Source: an uncultured Bacteroidales bacterium (GTDB taxonomy: Bacteria; Bacteroidota; Bacteroidia; Bacteroidales; Bacteroidaceae). Taken from it: DNA of 14,267 bases. The stretch spans positions 1-14,267 of the forward strand of contig CALGJF010000050.1 of the NCBI GenBank assembly GCA_937914945.1. The letters are read 5' to 3'. Under the pieces are notes generated by a model that had not been told where the DNA came from, searched no databases, and worked only from the letters and a program-made list of their open reading frames with translations. Shown one piece after another: positions 6,367 to 14,180 of the stretch; position 1 is the first letter of the stretch; each line of letters starts with the position of its first letter. The translations under genes were made by a program, and so were the position numbers.

Positions 6367-6400
6367 AAAGCGAGTGGTTACCCACTCGCTTTTGTTTTTT
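6367..6400 (+). terminator. Intrinsic terminator of tRNA-Asn
   Basis: Perfect 11-bp inverted repeat AAAGCGAGTGG / CCACTCGCTTT (6367-6377 and 6382-6392) with loop TTAC. It is followed by a T-rich tail TGTTTTTT. It starts one nucleotide after the mature tRNA. Confidence 0.9.
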
Positions 6401-6490
6401 GTGTAAACTTTTACTGAGCCGTTCTCACAAGCAAGAGTAACTCTAAAATACCACCGGCACCGTAAGAGAGACTATAAGAGTATCCACTAT

Positions 6491-6498
6491 TACTTTTG
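6491..6498 (+). promoter_or_regulatory. Isolated promoter-like -7 box
   Basis: TACTTTTG followed by CAG, identical to the rimP and tRNA-Asn boxes, but no TTG is found at the -33 distance (6468-6470 is GAG). Nothing codes downstream on this strand; only the hairpin at 6514-6546 follows. It could drive a very short RNA or be a chance or relic element. The rest of 6401-6513 holds nothing I can identify. Confidence 0.25.
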
Positions 6499-6513
6499 CA
6501 GGTGAATTAAAAC

Positions 6514-6546
6514 AAACAGCCCGAGAGCATCGCTCTCGGGCTGTTT
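6514..6546 (-). terminator. Intrinsic terminator of the ppiD-like gene
   Basis: Perfect 15-bp inverted repeat (6514-6528 with 6532-6546, core CCCGAGAGC/GCTCTCGGG) and a 3-nt loop. On the minus strand it is followed by GTTTTAATT. It lies 24 nt after the stop codon at 6571 and ends the coaX-to-ppiD cluster. Confidence 0.88.
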
Positions 6547-6570
6547 ATAAGATTGCTGGTAATGACCTTA

Positions 6571-8697
6571 TTAGAAGAAACGATATCTGTTATCCTCTAC
6601 ATCGGCATTCTGAATGAGCTCTGTAAGCAAGCGGTAGCTTTCGCGTGCGCCCATAGCCTTAATGGCCTCCTCTTCGCTCTTGGCGTTGTATTCGCCACCC
6701 TTGGCATTCTTTGCCACAAGCTTAATTACATATACACCGCCTTTGCCCTTGATGGGTGCGCTCTCCTCACCTACATTGAGCTTGCTTGCTATTGCGCAGA
6801 TTGCAGGCTCGTTAGATGCTGTTGCGCTGATGTATGCAGGAGCACTGAATGAGATACGCTTTGTTTCGCAAGTCTTTATGTTCTCCATGCATTTTATCTC
6901 CTCCATTTTTTTGCCGTTGATTTCGGCCAAAATTTTCTCGGCTTTCTTGTCGTTGACAATTTCGTTGTTGAGCATGGGGCGGAGATTGTTGATGGGTGCA
7001 AAGCCTTTTTCGTTGATTCCTGTAAGCGCGGCAACCATCAGGTAGTCGTTGTCGCCACACTCATAGAGGGGCGAAACTTCGCCTTCATTGGCCTCGAATA
7101 TCCATCTGAGGGCCTCTTTTGTGCTTGAGATGTTGGCGATTTTGTGTGTACCGGTGTGTACGTTGTTCTGTGTCATTACACGGTAACCGAACTCTTCGGC
7201 ATTTTTCTCCAACTCGGCAACCTCCTTGCAGCTTGCAACAAATTGGCTGAATTTGTTGTATGCCTCGTTGTATGTGTCGTTGCTGAACTCGTTCTGGCGC
7301 TTGATAACCACTGCGTTGTATTTTTCAACGGGGTTCTTTGTGTCGGTAATGCGGTAGATTATTTTGCTTGCAGGGTTCTCGGTGTCGAGAATCTGGAAAT
7401 CGCATTTTTTGCCATTTACAAGTGCATTGAGCATGCTGTTTGAGTTGTTCATGGGCATGCCTTCGTACATTGCCGATGTGAACCAGATGTTGTCGTTGTT
7501 CTCCTGGTTGTATTTCTTTGATACCTCTTTGAAATCGGCGCCGCCTTTGAGTACTGCCAAAAGGCTGTCGGCAAGTGCGGCGGTCTTTTCGGCATTTTCA
7601 GCATTCACCATCAATGCGCTGTATTGAACAGAGTCGGGCATGGTGCTCTTTGCGAGAAGCTTGAATACGGTGTATGAGTCATCGTACTGATTGTAGAAGG
7701 GGCCTACAACGGTGTTGATGGCTGTCGAGTCGATGCGTGTCTGTACCTCCTCGGGGTATGCGCTCTTCTGCCAAGGCAATTCGGAATATGCAACCTCGCT
7801 GCCTGCAAGGCGTGCAATCGATGCGTAATCGGCATTGTTGTTTTCGAGAGAATCGGCATACTCGCTGAGCTCTGCTTGCAATTCGTTGCGGTCGGCAGCG
7901 CTGGGGGTAACGCGATAGCTCACATATTTGATGTTGCGGCTCTCGTATGCCTGCTTGTAGTTCTCTTTCTTTTGGTTGTAGAGTTTTTCAACCTCGCTGT
8001 CTGTTGCCGAGCATGCATCGTCTTTAACAGCAGAGTAGGGGTATGCAACCACTTCAATGTCGTATGTGTTGCTGTTTGCCTCGTAGTTGCTCTGTGCAAC
8101 GATGGGGTTGCCGATGTATGAATTCTCAACCAAAGCCTGGTATTTATCGGTAAGAGTGTTGAGCATTATGGTCTTCTCGATGAACTTCCAATAGTCGTAA
8201 ACAGGCTTGTACTGCTCGGTGAACTCGGGGTTCTCTTTGTTGCTGTCGTACTGGTTAAGGAAGTTGTAGAGAATATCTTTGTCGAATGTACCCTTTTCGT
8301 TGCGGAAGGGAGTCTGTGCAAGGAGGGGTGATGCGCCGGCGTCAATGATGGCCTGCAACTCGGCTGTTGTTACGGTGAGACCGATTTTCTCGGCCTCGGC
8401 CTGCAGTACCTGATTGCTGATGTATGAACTCCAAACCTCGTCTTTCACTTGGTTCATCTCATCCTCGGTAAGGGCGTTGGTGCCTCTTGCAAACTTAACA
8501 GCGTTTACATACTCCTCGTACATCTTCTGGAACTCAACAGCAGAGAGCTTTTCGCCATTAATGCTACCTACGTTCTGATCTACGGTGTGTGATTGGAATA
8601 ATCTCCATGCATCGCCTGCGATGAATGCAAACAATGCCAAGCCCACAAAGATAACCAAGAGTGGGCCCATGTTGCGCAATTTTTGTAGTGTTGCCAT
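6571..8697 (-). CDS. ppiD: PpiD-like membrane-anchored periplasmic folding factor (SurA_N/parvulin family)
   Basis: This 708-residue protein has a short cytoplasmic N-terminus, one membrane segment (about 11-28, GPLLVIFVGLALFAFIAG), then a SurA_N-type chaperone domain (about 40-200, from VGSINGEKLSAVEFQKMYEEYV). Parvulin-like (peptidyl-prolyl isomerase) regions follow. This is the PpiD architecture, and these proteins help newly exported proteins fold at the outer face of the inner membrane. The catalytic parvulin signatures are poorly kept: I find no ASHIL or GGDLGWF motif, only NDNIWF at about 401-406. Parvulin-like C-terminal strands recur at about 538-557 (GEVSPLYECGDNDYLMVAAL) and 641-661 (NVGEESAPIKGKGGVYVIKL). 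It may act mainly as a chaperone. It is the last gene of the cluster, 206 nt after the CBS-protein gene, with its own -7 box and a strong terminator. Confidence 0.88.
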   Translation of the reverse strand: MATLQKLRNMGPLLVIFVGLALFAFIAGDAWRLFQSHTVDQNVGSINGEKLSAVEFQKMYEEYVNAVKFARGTNALTEDEMNQVKDEVWSSYISNQVLQAEAEKIGLTVTTAELQAIIDAGASPLLAQTPFRNEKGTFDKDILYNFLNQYDSNKENPEFTEQYKPVYDYWKFIEKTIMLNTLTDKYQALVENSYIGNPIVAQSNYEANSNTYDIEVVAYPYSAVKDDACSATDSEVEKLYNQKKENYKQAYESRNIKYVSYRVTPSAADRNELQAELSEYADSLENNNADYASIARLAGSEVAYSELPWQKSAYPEEVQTRIDSTAINTVVGPFYNQYDDSYTVFKLLAKSTMPDSVQYSALMVNAENAEKTAALADSLLAVLKGGADFKEVSKKYNQENNDNIWFTSAMYEGMPMNNSNSMLNALVNGKKCDFQILDTENPASKIIYRITDTKNPVEKYNAVVIKRQNEFSNDTYNEAYNKFSQFVASCKEVAELEKNAEEFGYRVMTQNNVHTGTHKIANISSTKEALRWIFEANEGEVSPLYECGDNDYLMVAALTGINEKGFAPINNLRPMLNNEIVNDKKAEKILAEINGKKMEEIKCMENIKTCETKRISFSAPAYISATASNEPAICAIASKLNVGEESAPIKGKGGVYVIKLVAKNAKGGEYNAKSEEEAIKAMGARESYRLLTELIQNADVEDNRYRFF

Positions 8698-8827
8698 AAT
8701 TTTCTTTATATATTTTTAATTTATACTTAATAAAGTCTGTCCTGATTCTGCACTTTTCTCCTGCGCTGATGGGCGGAAAGTTTTTTTACACGCTATGAGC
8801 GCAGTCTATCTGTGCAATCACAGAATG

Positions 8828-8835
8828 CAAAGATA
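8828..8835 (-). promoter_or_regulatory. Probable -7 box of the ppiD-like gene
   Basis: Minus-strand TATCTTTG, the best form of the Bacteroidales -7 element, lies in the 206-nt gap between the CBS gene and ppiD. No clear -33 TTG is seen at 19-22 nt. Use of this box would give a leader of about 124 nt with a possible stem pairing 8798-8804 with 8761-8767 (CTGCGCT/AGCGCAG). Confidence 0.55.
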
Positions 8836-8903
8836 CAAAATAGCTTTTAATTATTAATAATAATAGTGCAAAAAGTTGGGTGCCGAAACAACGGTAAATA
8901 TCG

Positions 8904-10166
8904 TTATTCCATAACTTTTAGCTTTACAAGTTCAATTTTTGTACTATGTTTCTTAATAATCTGTATTTGGTATTTTCCAATTTTAATAACCTCGTTTACT
9001 GCGGGGAATCGTTGATGATTGGCAAGTATAAAGCCGCCCAATGTCTGATAATCCTCCGATTCGGGAATGTCAAGGTCAAACATTTCGTTTACACGCTCAA
9101 TCTCCAAACGGCACGAAAGCAGATATTCGCCTGTGTTCAATGCCTTTGCCACATGATTGGTGTTGTCGTGCTCGTCTTCAATCTCGCCAAAAATCTCCTC
9201 AACAAGGTCCTCGAGCGAAATGATACCCGATGTGCCACCGAATTCATCAACGACCACGGCCAGCGATTTCTTCTGCTGCATGAGTGTGCGCATGAGTTTG
9301 TGTGCCGAAAGGGTTTCGGGTACTATGGGCATGCGGCATATGCGTTGTTGCCATTTGTTGGCGTTGCGAAATAGTTCGGACGAGTGTATGTATCCGATGA
9401 TGTTGTCGATGTTCTCCTTGAATATTACTATCTTGGAGTGCCCCGATTCTATGAACATTGTTTTCAGTTCCTCCAATGGGGTATTTATCTCCACGGCCTC
9501 TATCTCGGTACGTGGAACATAGCAGTCGCGCACCTTGATGTTTGAAAAGTCAAGTACATTCTGGAATATTCTCACATCGTTGTCTATCTCCTCTTCCTCT
9601 TTTGCATGCTCTATTGAGTCTTGTATGAGGTTGTTCAGTTCCAATTTGGAGAAGGTTGTGTCGCGTGTCTCCTTTTCAATCTTTATGTTGAACAAGCGCA
9701 GTACAATAAATGAGAGCCATGTGGTGAAGCGCGATAGGGGATATAGCACAATGTAAAGTAAATACATAGGTAGTGCAAACCTTTTCAATGCTCCGTTGGG
9801 GTTTGCTCTGAAAAGGGCTTTTGGCACAAATTCGCCGGTGAAGATAATAACAATGGTGGAGATAAATGTCTCTAACAATAATTTTACCGATGTGTGTGCA
9901 TTGAACTCGCCCAAGAAGAGGGTATTCAGGATGTCTGCCATGAGAATACCATAGATAACCAGCACTATGTTGTTACCGACGAGCAACGTGGAAATGAAGT
10001 TATTGCTGTTGGAGTAGAAACGATTTATTACATACGATGTGGCGTTCCTTTCGTTGAGGTCGATACCCATGAGCAGTTTGTTCGATGCAACGAAGGCAAT
10101 CTCCATTCCCGAAAAAAGTGCCGACAGCAGTATGACTATGATTAATGATATAAATGTAACTGTCAT
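8904..10166 (-). CDS. CNNM/CBS/CorC-HlyC-domain membrane protein (hemolysin-family, GldE-like)
   Basis: This 420-residue integral membrane protein belongs to the family annotated as hemolysin/CorC-like or GldE-like, related to CNNM Mg2+ transporters. The N-terminal half (about 1-190) is the DUF21/CNNM membrane domain, with hydrophobic segments at about 3-27, 58-85, 95-117 and 130-160 and the motif FTGEFVPKALFR (about 113-124). A cytoplasmic CBS pair follows: about 212-265 (VRDCYVPRTEIEAVE, opening CBS1) and about 280-330 (ending VVVDEFGGTSGIISLEDLVEEIFGEIEDE, about 311-339). A C-terminal CorC_HlyC domain comes last (about 345-415, LEIERVNEMFDLDIPE and YQTLGGFILA). Despite the name, hemolysin activity is not implied. 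Metal ion transport or a structural envelope role is possible. It starts 6 nt after the lptC stop codon, so the two are surely co-transcribed. Confidence 0.93.
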   Translation of the reverse strand: MTVTFISLIIVILLSALFSGMEIAFVASNKLLMGIDLNERNATSYVINRFYSNSNNFISTLLVGNNIVLVIYGILMADILNTLFLGEFNAHTSVKLLLETFISTIVIIFTGEFVPKALFRANPNGALKRFALPMYLLYIVLYPLSRFTTWLSFIVLRLFNIKIEKETRDTTFSKLELNNLIQDSIEHAKEEEEIDNDVRIFQNVLDFSNIKVRDCYVPRTEIEAVEINTPLEELKTMFIESGHSKIVIFKENIDNIIGYIHSSELFRNANKWQQRICRMPIVPETLSAHKLMRTLMQQKKSLAVVVDEFGGTSGIISLEDLVEEIFGEIEDEHDNTNHVAKALNTGEYLLSCRLEIERVNEMFDLDIPESEDYQTLGGFILANHQRFPAVNEVIKIGKYQIQIIKKHSTKIELVKLKVME

Positions 10167-10172
10167 ATGGCG

Positions 10173-10757
10173 TTAATCCCCGATGGGGTATATTCCTTTT
10201 GTGTTTTTTATGAGCCAGGTGTCGAGATTCTGGTCGGCCGAGAATCCGTATCCCTCGGTTATCTGGTCTTCTTGTTCAATTTTTATATATGCATCGGAGT
10301 ATATGCGCTTCTCCTCCTGGCTCCAATAGAGCAGGTCGGTGAAGAATTTCTCCTGTTTTATGTTTCTTATATCGACATTACCGATAAGTTTCCAAAGTTT
10401 GGCATCGGTGTAGAAATATGCTGTGTCGCATTTTATTACAGCCTCCACATTCATATCCTTGTCGTATTTCTCAAGCATGGCACCTTTCTCAAAAGCCCAA
10501 TGGGGCGGGTTGCGTTTGTCGTAAACCAACCACTCCTCGGCATCTATCTTGTAGCTTATTCTCCCCGAATCGCTAATGAGGGTACTCACTCCGTATGTGC
10601 TCATCATGGGGATGGAGTCGGGCTCTTCGAACGCAATAACACTCTTTTTCTTGTCGCCTTGGCAAGAAATTTGAAAAAATAGCACAACAATCGCAAAAAA
10701 TGCGATTGTTGTACCTATTATATTATTATACACTTTACTGAATTGTTGTTTTTTCAT
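10173..10757 (-). CDS. lptC: LPS export protein LptC (lipoprotein form)
   Basis: LptC is the inner-membrane-attached component that receives lipopolysaccharide from the LptB2FG transporter and passes it to the periplasmic bridge. The 194-residue product has a basic N-terminus, a hydrophobic segment (about 14-30) and a Cys at residue 32 in FFQISC, consistent with a lipoprotein signal. The OstA/LptC-type beta-jellyroll fold follows, with the repeated strands RISYKIDAEEWLVYD, VEAVIKCDTAYFYTDAKLWKLIGNVDIRN and KRIYSDAYIKIEQEDQITEGYGFSAD. The series ends at TWLIKNTKGIYP. Its ATG at 10757 lies 23 nt inside the 3' end of the TPR gene in another frame, indicating translational coupling. An unusual 12-bp inverted repeat lies within codons 16-25. 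Confidence 0.9.
   Translation of the reverse strand: MKKQQFSKVYNNIIGTTIAFFAIVVLFFQISCQGDKKKSVIAFEEPDSIPMMSTYGVSTLISDSGRISYKIDAEEWLVYDKRNPPHWAFEKGAMLEKYDKDMNVEAVIKCDTAYFYTDAKLWKLIGNVDIRNIKQEKFFTDLLYWSQEEKRIYSDAYIKIEQEDQITEGYGFSADQNLDTWLIKNTKGIYPIGD
10684..10712 (-). repeat. 12-bp inverted repeat followed by a U-run inside lptC
   Basis: Perfect arms ACAACAATCGCA / TGCGATTGTTGT (10701-10712 and 10684-10695) with a 5-nt loop of T on the minus strand. Four nucleotides (GCTA) later comes TTTTTT. In coding terms it makes a near-symmetrical peptide (TTIAFFAIVV). It has the form of an intrinsic terminator within the start of the gene. Whether it acts is not known. Confidence 0.5.
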
Positions 10758-12174
10758 TTATCCAGCCGCCAATGGTTATTGTAGAACCGCTCTTGTAACC
10801 CTTCATGAAGAGGTCGCTTATCTCGGGCAGATAAGATTTGTATGTTCCGATGAATTTATCGGCCTCCTTTTTTACAGAGGGGTCAACAGCCTTTGCACGG
10901 TAAAGTTTGTCGAGTGCAGCGTAGTATGTGCAACGGTTCAATGTGCCGTCGTCGCTCCAGTTGGGCTGTGCTGCATAGCATTGTGCAATGAGAATGTAGG
11001 GCTGGCCGAACTTTGAGTTGAGCGCGATGGCCTTCTGTGCATACTCGCGCGCTTTGCCGAACTTCTTCAAGCTGTAATAAACAGCACCAACCTTGTAGCA
11101 CATGTCGGCCTTGTTGGTAACCGATGTCTCAAGCTCGATTGCCTGGTCAAAGAGTTCCATGGCTTTCTCTATATCGCCCTTCTTGAAGTAGCGGTAGCCG
11201 CAACCCATGGCTGCTTTTGAGGTGGGCTCGATGGCAAGTGCATACTCCGATGCTGTGAGGTAGGTGTCCTCGTTGGTACATTTGAGCATGCCCATCACCG
11301 AGATAACTTTGTTCAAGTACTCGATGTTGTCTTTGTTCTCTTCAACCTTGGCTGAATAGATTTCATTTAGGTCCTCGCATTTGGCAGCACCGCTGTTTAT
11401 GAAGTATGCATCGATGTTGTTGCGTGCGATGCGTGAATAGTCGATATATGTGCTGTATCCTGCGGCGCGTGTGCTGTCCTTGGGATCGCCATACTCATTG
11501 AACTTATTGGTGTAGTGCTCGATTCTCTCGTAATATTTATCGAGTACCTCGACAATGTAGACCGATGCGTTCAGGTAGTCCTCGATAATCTGCTCGCCAT
11601 GTGCCTCCTTGCTTCTCTTGTATTTAAGGGCCGATTGTTTCATGAACTGCTCGGTTACCTTAAAGTCCGATTGTCCTTTCTCAATCTCTACCGACTGTGC
11701 AAGCATGTCGTATGCCTGGTCGAGGTCGGCATTGGGAACTATCTGTATGTAGTCGAGTGCTTTTTTACCAAGGATTTCGCCCTTTGACAGGGGTGTTTTT
11801 GTTATTTCCTGCAAGTAGTCGAGGTATTTGATCTCTTGGTCGTATGTAGCCATAAGCTCCTCGATGTATGTAGCCTTCTTTGTAGCATCGGTCTCTTTTG
11901 CAATAAGGGCTTTCAACAACTTTACACCATTGGTGTAGGTATCTACGCGTGCTACGGGGTAGTTTGTGAATAGGTCTTTCCACAGGGGATAGGCTTGCAC
12001 GCAATCGTCGTATTTGGGCTTGCTGCCCTTAACGGCTTGATTCACAAGAAAAATGTTCTCGGTACATTTCAAGCTGTCCTCTCCCACTCCGAATCGTGTG
12101 TCGTTTGTGATACCGTTCTGTGCATATAGGCAAGAAACGGCAAGTGTCATAAGTACTAAAATGCTTTTTCTCAT
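10735..12174 (-). CDS. Exported TPR-repeat protein
   Basis: This 479-residue protein begins with an apparent signal peptide (MRKSILVLMTLAVSCLYAQNG, cleavage near residues 18-20), so it should be periplasmic or outer-membrane associated. The N-terminal half is helical with no motif I recognise (about 45-300). The C-terminal half contains tetratricopeptide repeats, clearest at about 321-350 (AAMGCGYRYFKKGDIEKAME, then LFDQAIELE) and about 354-388 (YKVGAVYYSLKKFGKAREYA, then QKAIALN). A weaker unit follows at about 389-432. TPRs mediate protein contacts, so a scaffold role for the neighbouring envelope proteins is plausible but inferred. It lies 18 nt downstream of the beta-barrel gene and overlaps lptC by 23 nt, both in the same orientation. 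Confidence 0.9.
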   Translation of the reverse strand: MRKSILVLMTLAVSCLYAQNGITNDTRFGVGEDSLKCTENIFLVNQAVKGSKPKYDDCVQAYPLWKDLFTNYPVARVDTYTNGVKLLKALIAKETDATKKATYIEELMATYDQEIKYLDYLQEITKTPLSKGEILGKKALDYIQIVPNADLDQAYDMLAQSVEIEKGQSDFKVTEQFMKQSALKYKRSKEAHGEQIIEDYLNASVYIVEVLDKYYERIEHYTNKFNEYGDPKDSTRAAGYSTYIDYSRIARNNIDAYFINSGAAKCEDLNEIYSAKVEENKDNIEYLNKVISVMGMLKCTNEDTYLTASEYALAIEPTSKAAMGCGYRYFKKGDIEKAMELFDQAIELETSVTNKADMCYKVGAVYYSLKKFGKAREYAQKAIALNSKFGQPYILIAQCYAAQPNWSDDGTLNRCTYYAALDKLYRAKAVDPSVKKEADKFIGTYKSYLPEISDLFMKGYKSGSTITIGGWINEKTTIQ

Positions 12175-12192
12175 ATCTCTTAATTTGTTTTG

Positions 12193-13434
12193 TTATCTTA
12201 CTCTTATCTTCATGAACCAACTTTCGTTGAATGTGATACCAAGATTCAGGCGCATGTATGTTTCTGCTATAAGGCCCGGTCCTTTGGGCTCCATGCGTAT
12301 AACTTGCCCCGAAACGTGCAATATCGAACGGTTGTTTATCCTGTTTATGATGGGCATGGAGAATCCTGCGCTTATGCCATACTCCTCGCAACCCTTCTGC
12401 CCTTGTACCTCGGTATAGGGTTGTGCATAGTATGCTCCCATGCGATAGCTCATCTTCTTCAAAAGGTTACGCGACAACAGGTCGTTGGGTGAATACTCTG
12501 CACCTACGGATACTTTGCTGCGGCTTGTACCCTTGTCGTATCCGAAGAAATCGGCGGCACTCCAATTCTGGAATGTATAGTCAATACCCACCTTCCAATT
12601 GTCGTTGTAGTTGTATATGGCACCTACTCCCATAGTGTGGGGCAACTTGAACGCTCCGTCTATCTTTGTGGTGTCGCTTGTGGTTATGGTCTCAATCATC
12701 ATGGCGTCGGCATTCAAATCGTGGCCTATTGAGTATGTGGCACCGAATGTGATGTTGTGCTTGCCGGCCAACTGTGTGCTGTATTGCGCACCAAAGTCTA
12801 TCTTATAGCTTTTTACATTCACTAAATATTGGCGTTGCATATCGGTGTTGTTACCCTCGGTGAAATTGTTGTATATGCTATGCGTGATATCGCCATATAT
12901 GTACGATGCCATCAAACCGATTGAAAGGTTCTTCACCGGCGTCCAGCCGATACCTATGAATGGTTGGTATATACCACCCGTGCCATTGTAGTTGCTTGTT
13001 CTCTCTTTGCCTCCCTCGCTTGTGGTTGTGGCAAAGGAGTATCCCACGTTGGAGTAGGGGAGGAATCCGAGGCTTATACCCACATTCTTGCCGGCGCGGA
13101 ACTGCATTGCCAAATAGTCGAAACTGCCGTTCCTTACATTTTTCTGCACGTTGCCCTCCTTGAAATTTACATTCTGCAACGAGAATCCCGCTTCAAAGAG
13201 CATGGTCAGCGTGTCGGTTGCGGCAAAAGAGGCAGGGTTCAGCAGGTTTATGTAGTTGCCGCTGCGCAGAGCATATCCCAAACCACCCATTTGGCGGTTT
13301 ACGCCCAAATTCTGGTCCGATAGTACTCCCATACCATATCGTGAGTATGGCGAGTTTATGCCATTGTCGGCTACGGCGGCCACAGTGGCTGTGATTATGA
13401 AAATGAATGTTAATAATCTTCTATTTAATGTCAT
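12193..13434 (-). CDS. Outer-membrane beta-barrel protein of unknown specificity
   Basis: The 413-residue product has an N-terminal signal peptide (MTLNRRLLTFIFIITATVAA) and a mature start INSPYSRYGMGVLSDQNLG typical of predicted outer-membrane proteins in Bacteroidota. After it come many short amphipathic strands with alternating hydrophobic residues and aromatic girdles (for example GISLGFLPYSNVGYSF, FIGIGWTPVKNLSIGLMASY, HNITFGATYSIG, WKVGIDYTFQNW, SYRMGAYYAQPY). It ends in a strand with Phe and basic residues (LGITFNESWFMKIRVR). The overall plan is FadL-like (hydrophobic-compound transporter superfamily), but I cannot assign a substrate. The ATG overlaps the coaX stop codon by 4 nt (ATGA), which implies translational coupling. 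The TPR gene follows after 18 nt. Confidence 0.88.
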   Translation of the reverse strand: MTLNRRLLTFIFIITATVAAVADNGINSPYSRYGMGVLSDQNLGVNRQMGGLGYALRSGNYINLLNPASFAATDTLTMLFEAGFSLQNVNFKEGNVQKNVRNGSFDYLAMQFRAGKNVGISLGFLPYSNVGYSFATTTSEGGKERTSNYNGTGGIYQPFIGIGWTPVKNLSIGLMASYIYGDITHSIYNNFTEGNNTDMQRQYLVNVKSYKIDFGAQYSTQLAGKHNITFGATYSIGHDLNADAMMIETITTSDTTKIDGAFKLPHTMGVGAIYNYNDNWKVGIDYTFQNWSAADFFGYDKGTSRSKVSVGAEYSPNDLLSRNLLKKMSYRMGAYYAQPYTEVQGQKGCEEYGISAGFSMPIINRINNRSILHVSGQVIRMEPKGPGLIAETYMRLNLGITFNESWFMKIRVR

Positions 13435-14150
13435 AATAAAGATAAAATCTTGTTCAATCCTTTTGCAACGAGGAATTTATCGGCAAAGATGCGATTTTTT
13501 ATGTTATTAATCAATGTTTTTTCGTCTCCACCCGTTAAAAAAACAAAAACATCGCCATAATTCTCTCTAAATTCGTTAATATAGCCGTCTATTTCGTGGC
13601 AAATGCCTCTTATCACTCCGCTACGTATGGCTGTTTCGGTGTCATATCCCAACATGGGTGTATAGCCATCTTTTTCCACATAGGGCAGGCGTGCTGTGTA
13701 TTCGTGCAATGCTTTAAGGCGCATTTTCACTCCGGGAGCAATGTTACCGCCACAAAAGTTACCCTTTTTATCGACAAAGTCGATGGTTATGGCGCTGCCG
13801 GCATCGATAACCAACAGATTGCGTGCCGGCATTTCGCTTGCAGCGCCCACCGCAGCGGCCAGGCGGTCGCAACCGAGGGTGTGCGGTGTGTGGTATTTTA
13901 TGCCGATGGGCATGGGTGTTTGGTTGCTGAACCATATAACGGGGCAGCCAATGCTCTCAATTTCGGCCTTCTCTTCGCTCGACAGGTTGGTAACGGCAGA
14001 TACAATGGCGCGTTCTATGCCATATTGCTTGCTCCACTCCTGCAAAATGGTTTGGTAGTTTCTTTCGCGACGAGTGTGCAGAATAATTTGTTCTCCGTTG
14101 AAAAGAAAAAACTTGGCACTATTGTTGCCTATGTCTATTATAAGGTTCAA
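13431..14150 (-). CDS. coaX: Type III pantothenate kinase
   Basis: CoaX phosphorylates pantothenate to 4'-phosphopantothenate, the first committed step of coenzyme A synthesis, in the cytoplasm. The type III form needs a monovalent cation and is not feedback-inhibited by CoA. The 239-residue product shows the ASKHA-fold motifs: DIGN at about 6-9 (phosphate loop 1), GCDR at about 93-96 with the catalytic Asp95, DAGSAIT at about 116-122 (phosphate 2 loop), and GGNIAPG at about 134-140. The start codon is TTG (14150-14148). Upstream in frame there is a TAA with no ATG between, and DIGN lies only six residues from this start, so no later start is possible. It is the first gene of the cluster and overlaps the next by 4 nt. 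Confidence 0.95.
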   Translation of the reverse strand: MNLIIDIGNNSAKFFLFNGEQIILHTRRERNYQTILQEWSKQYGIERAIVSAVTNLSSEEKAEIESIGCPVIWFSNQTPMPIGIKYHTPHTLGCDRLAAAVGAASEMPARNLLVIDAGSAITIDFVDKKGNFCGGNIAPGVKMRLKALHEYTARLPYVEKDGYTPMLGYDTETAIRSGVIRGICHEIDGYINEFRENYGDVFVFLTGGDEKTLINNIKNRIFADKFLVAKGLNKILSLL

Positions 14151-14180
14151 TGGTGTTTCTGTTGGTGTTTGTTACTATAA

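Noticed and set aside
6553..6852. Plus-strand open frame opposite the 3' end of the ppiD-like gene
   Set aside because: It starts right after the terminator hairpin and lies within a well-supported gene. Its Cys/Leu-rich composition is typical of an antisense frame.
8812..8823. Short TGTG-caat-CACA hairpin near the ppiD -7 box
   Set aside because: Four base pairs only; expected by chance in an intergenic region of this length.
13596..14180. 194-codon plus-strand open frame opposite coaX
   Set aside because: CoaX on the other strand carries all kinase motifs, and no plus-strand promoter or neighbour supports this frame.
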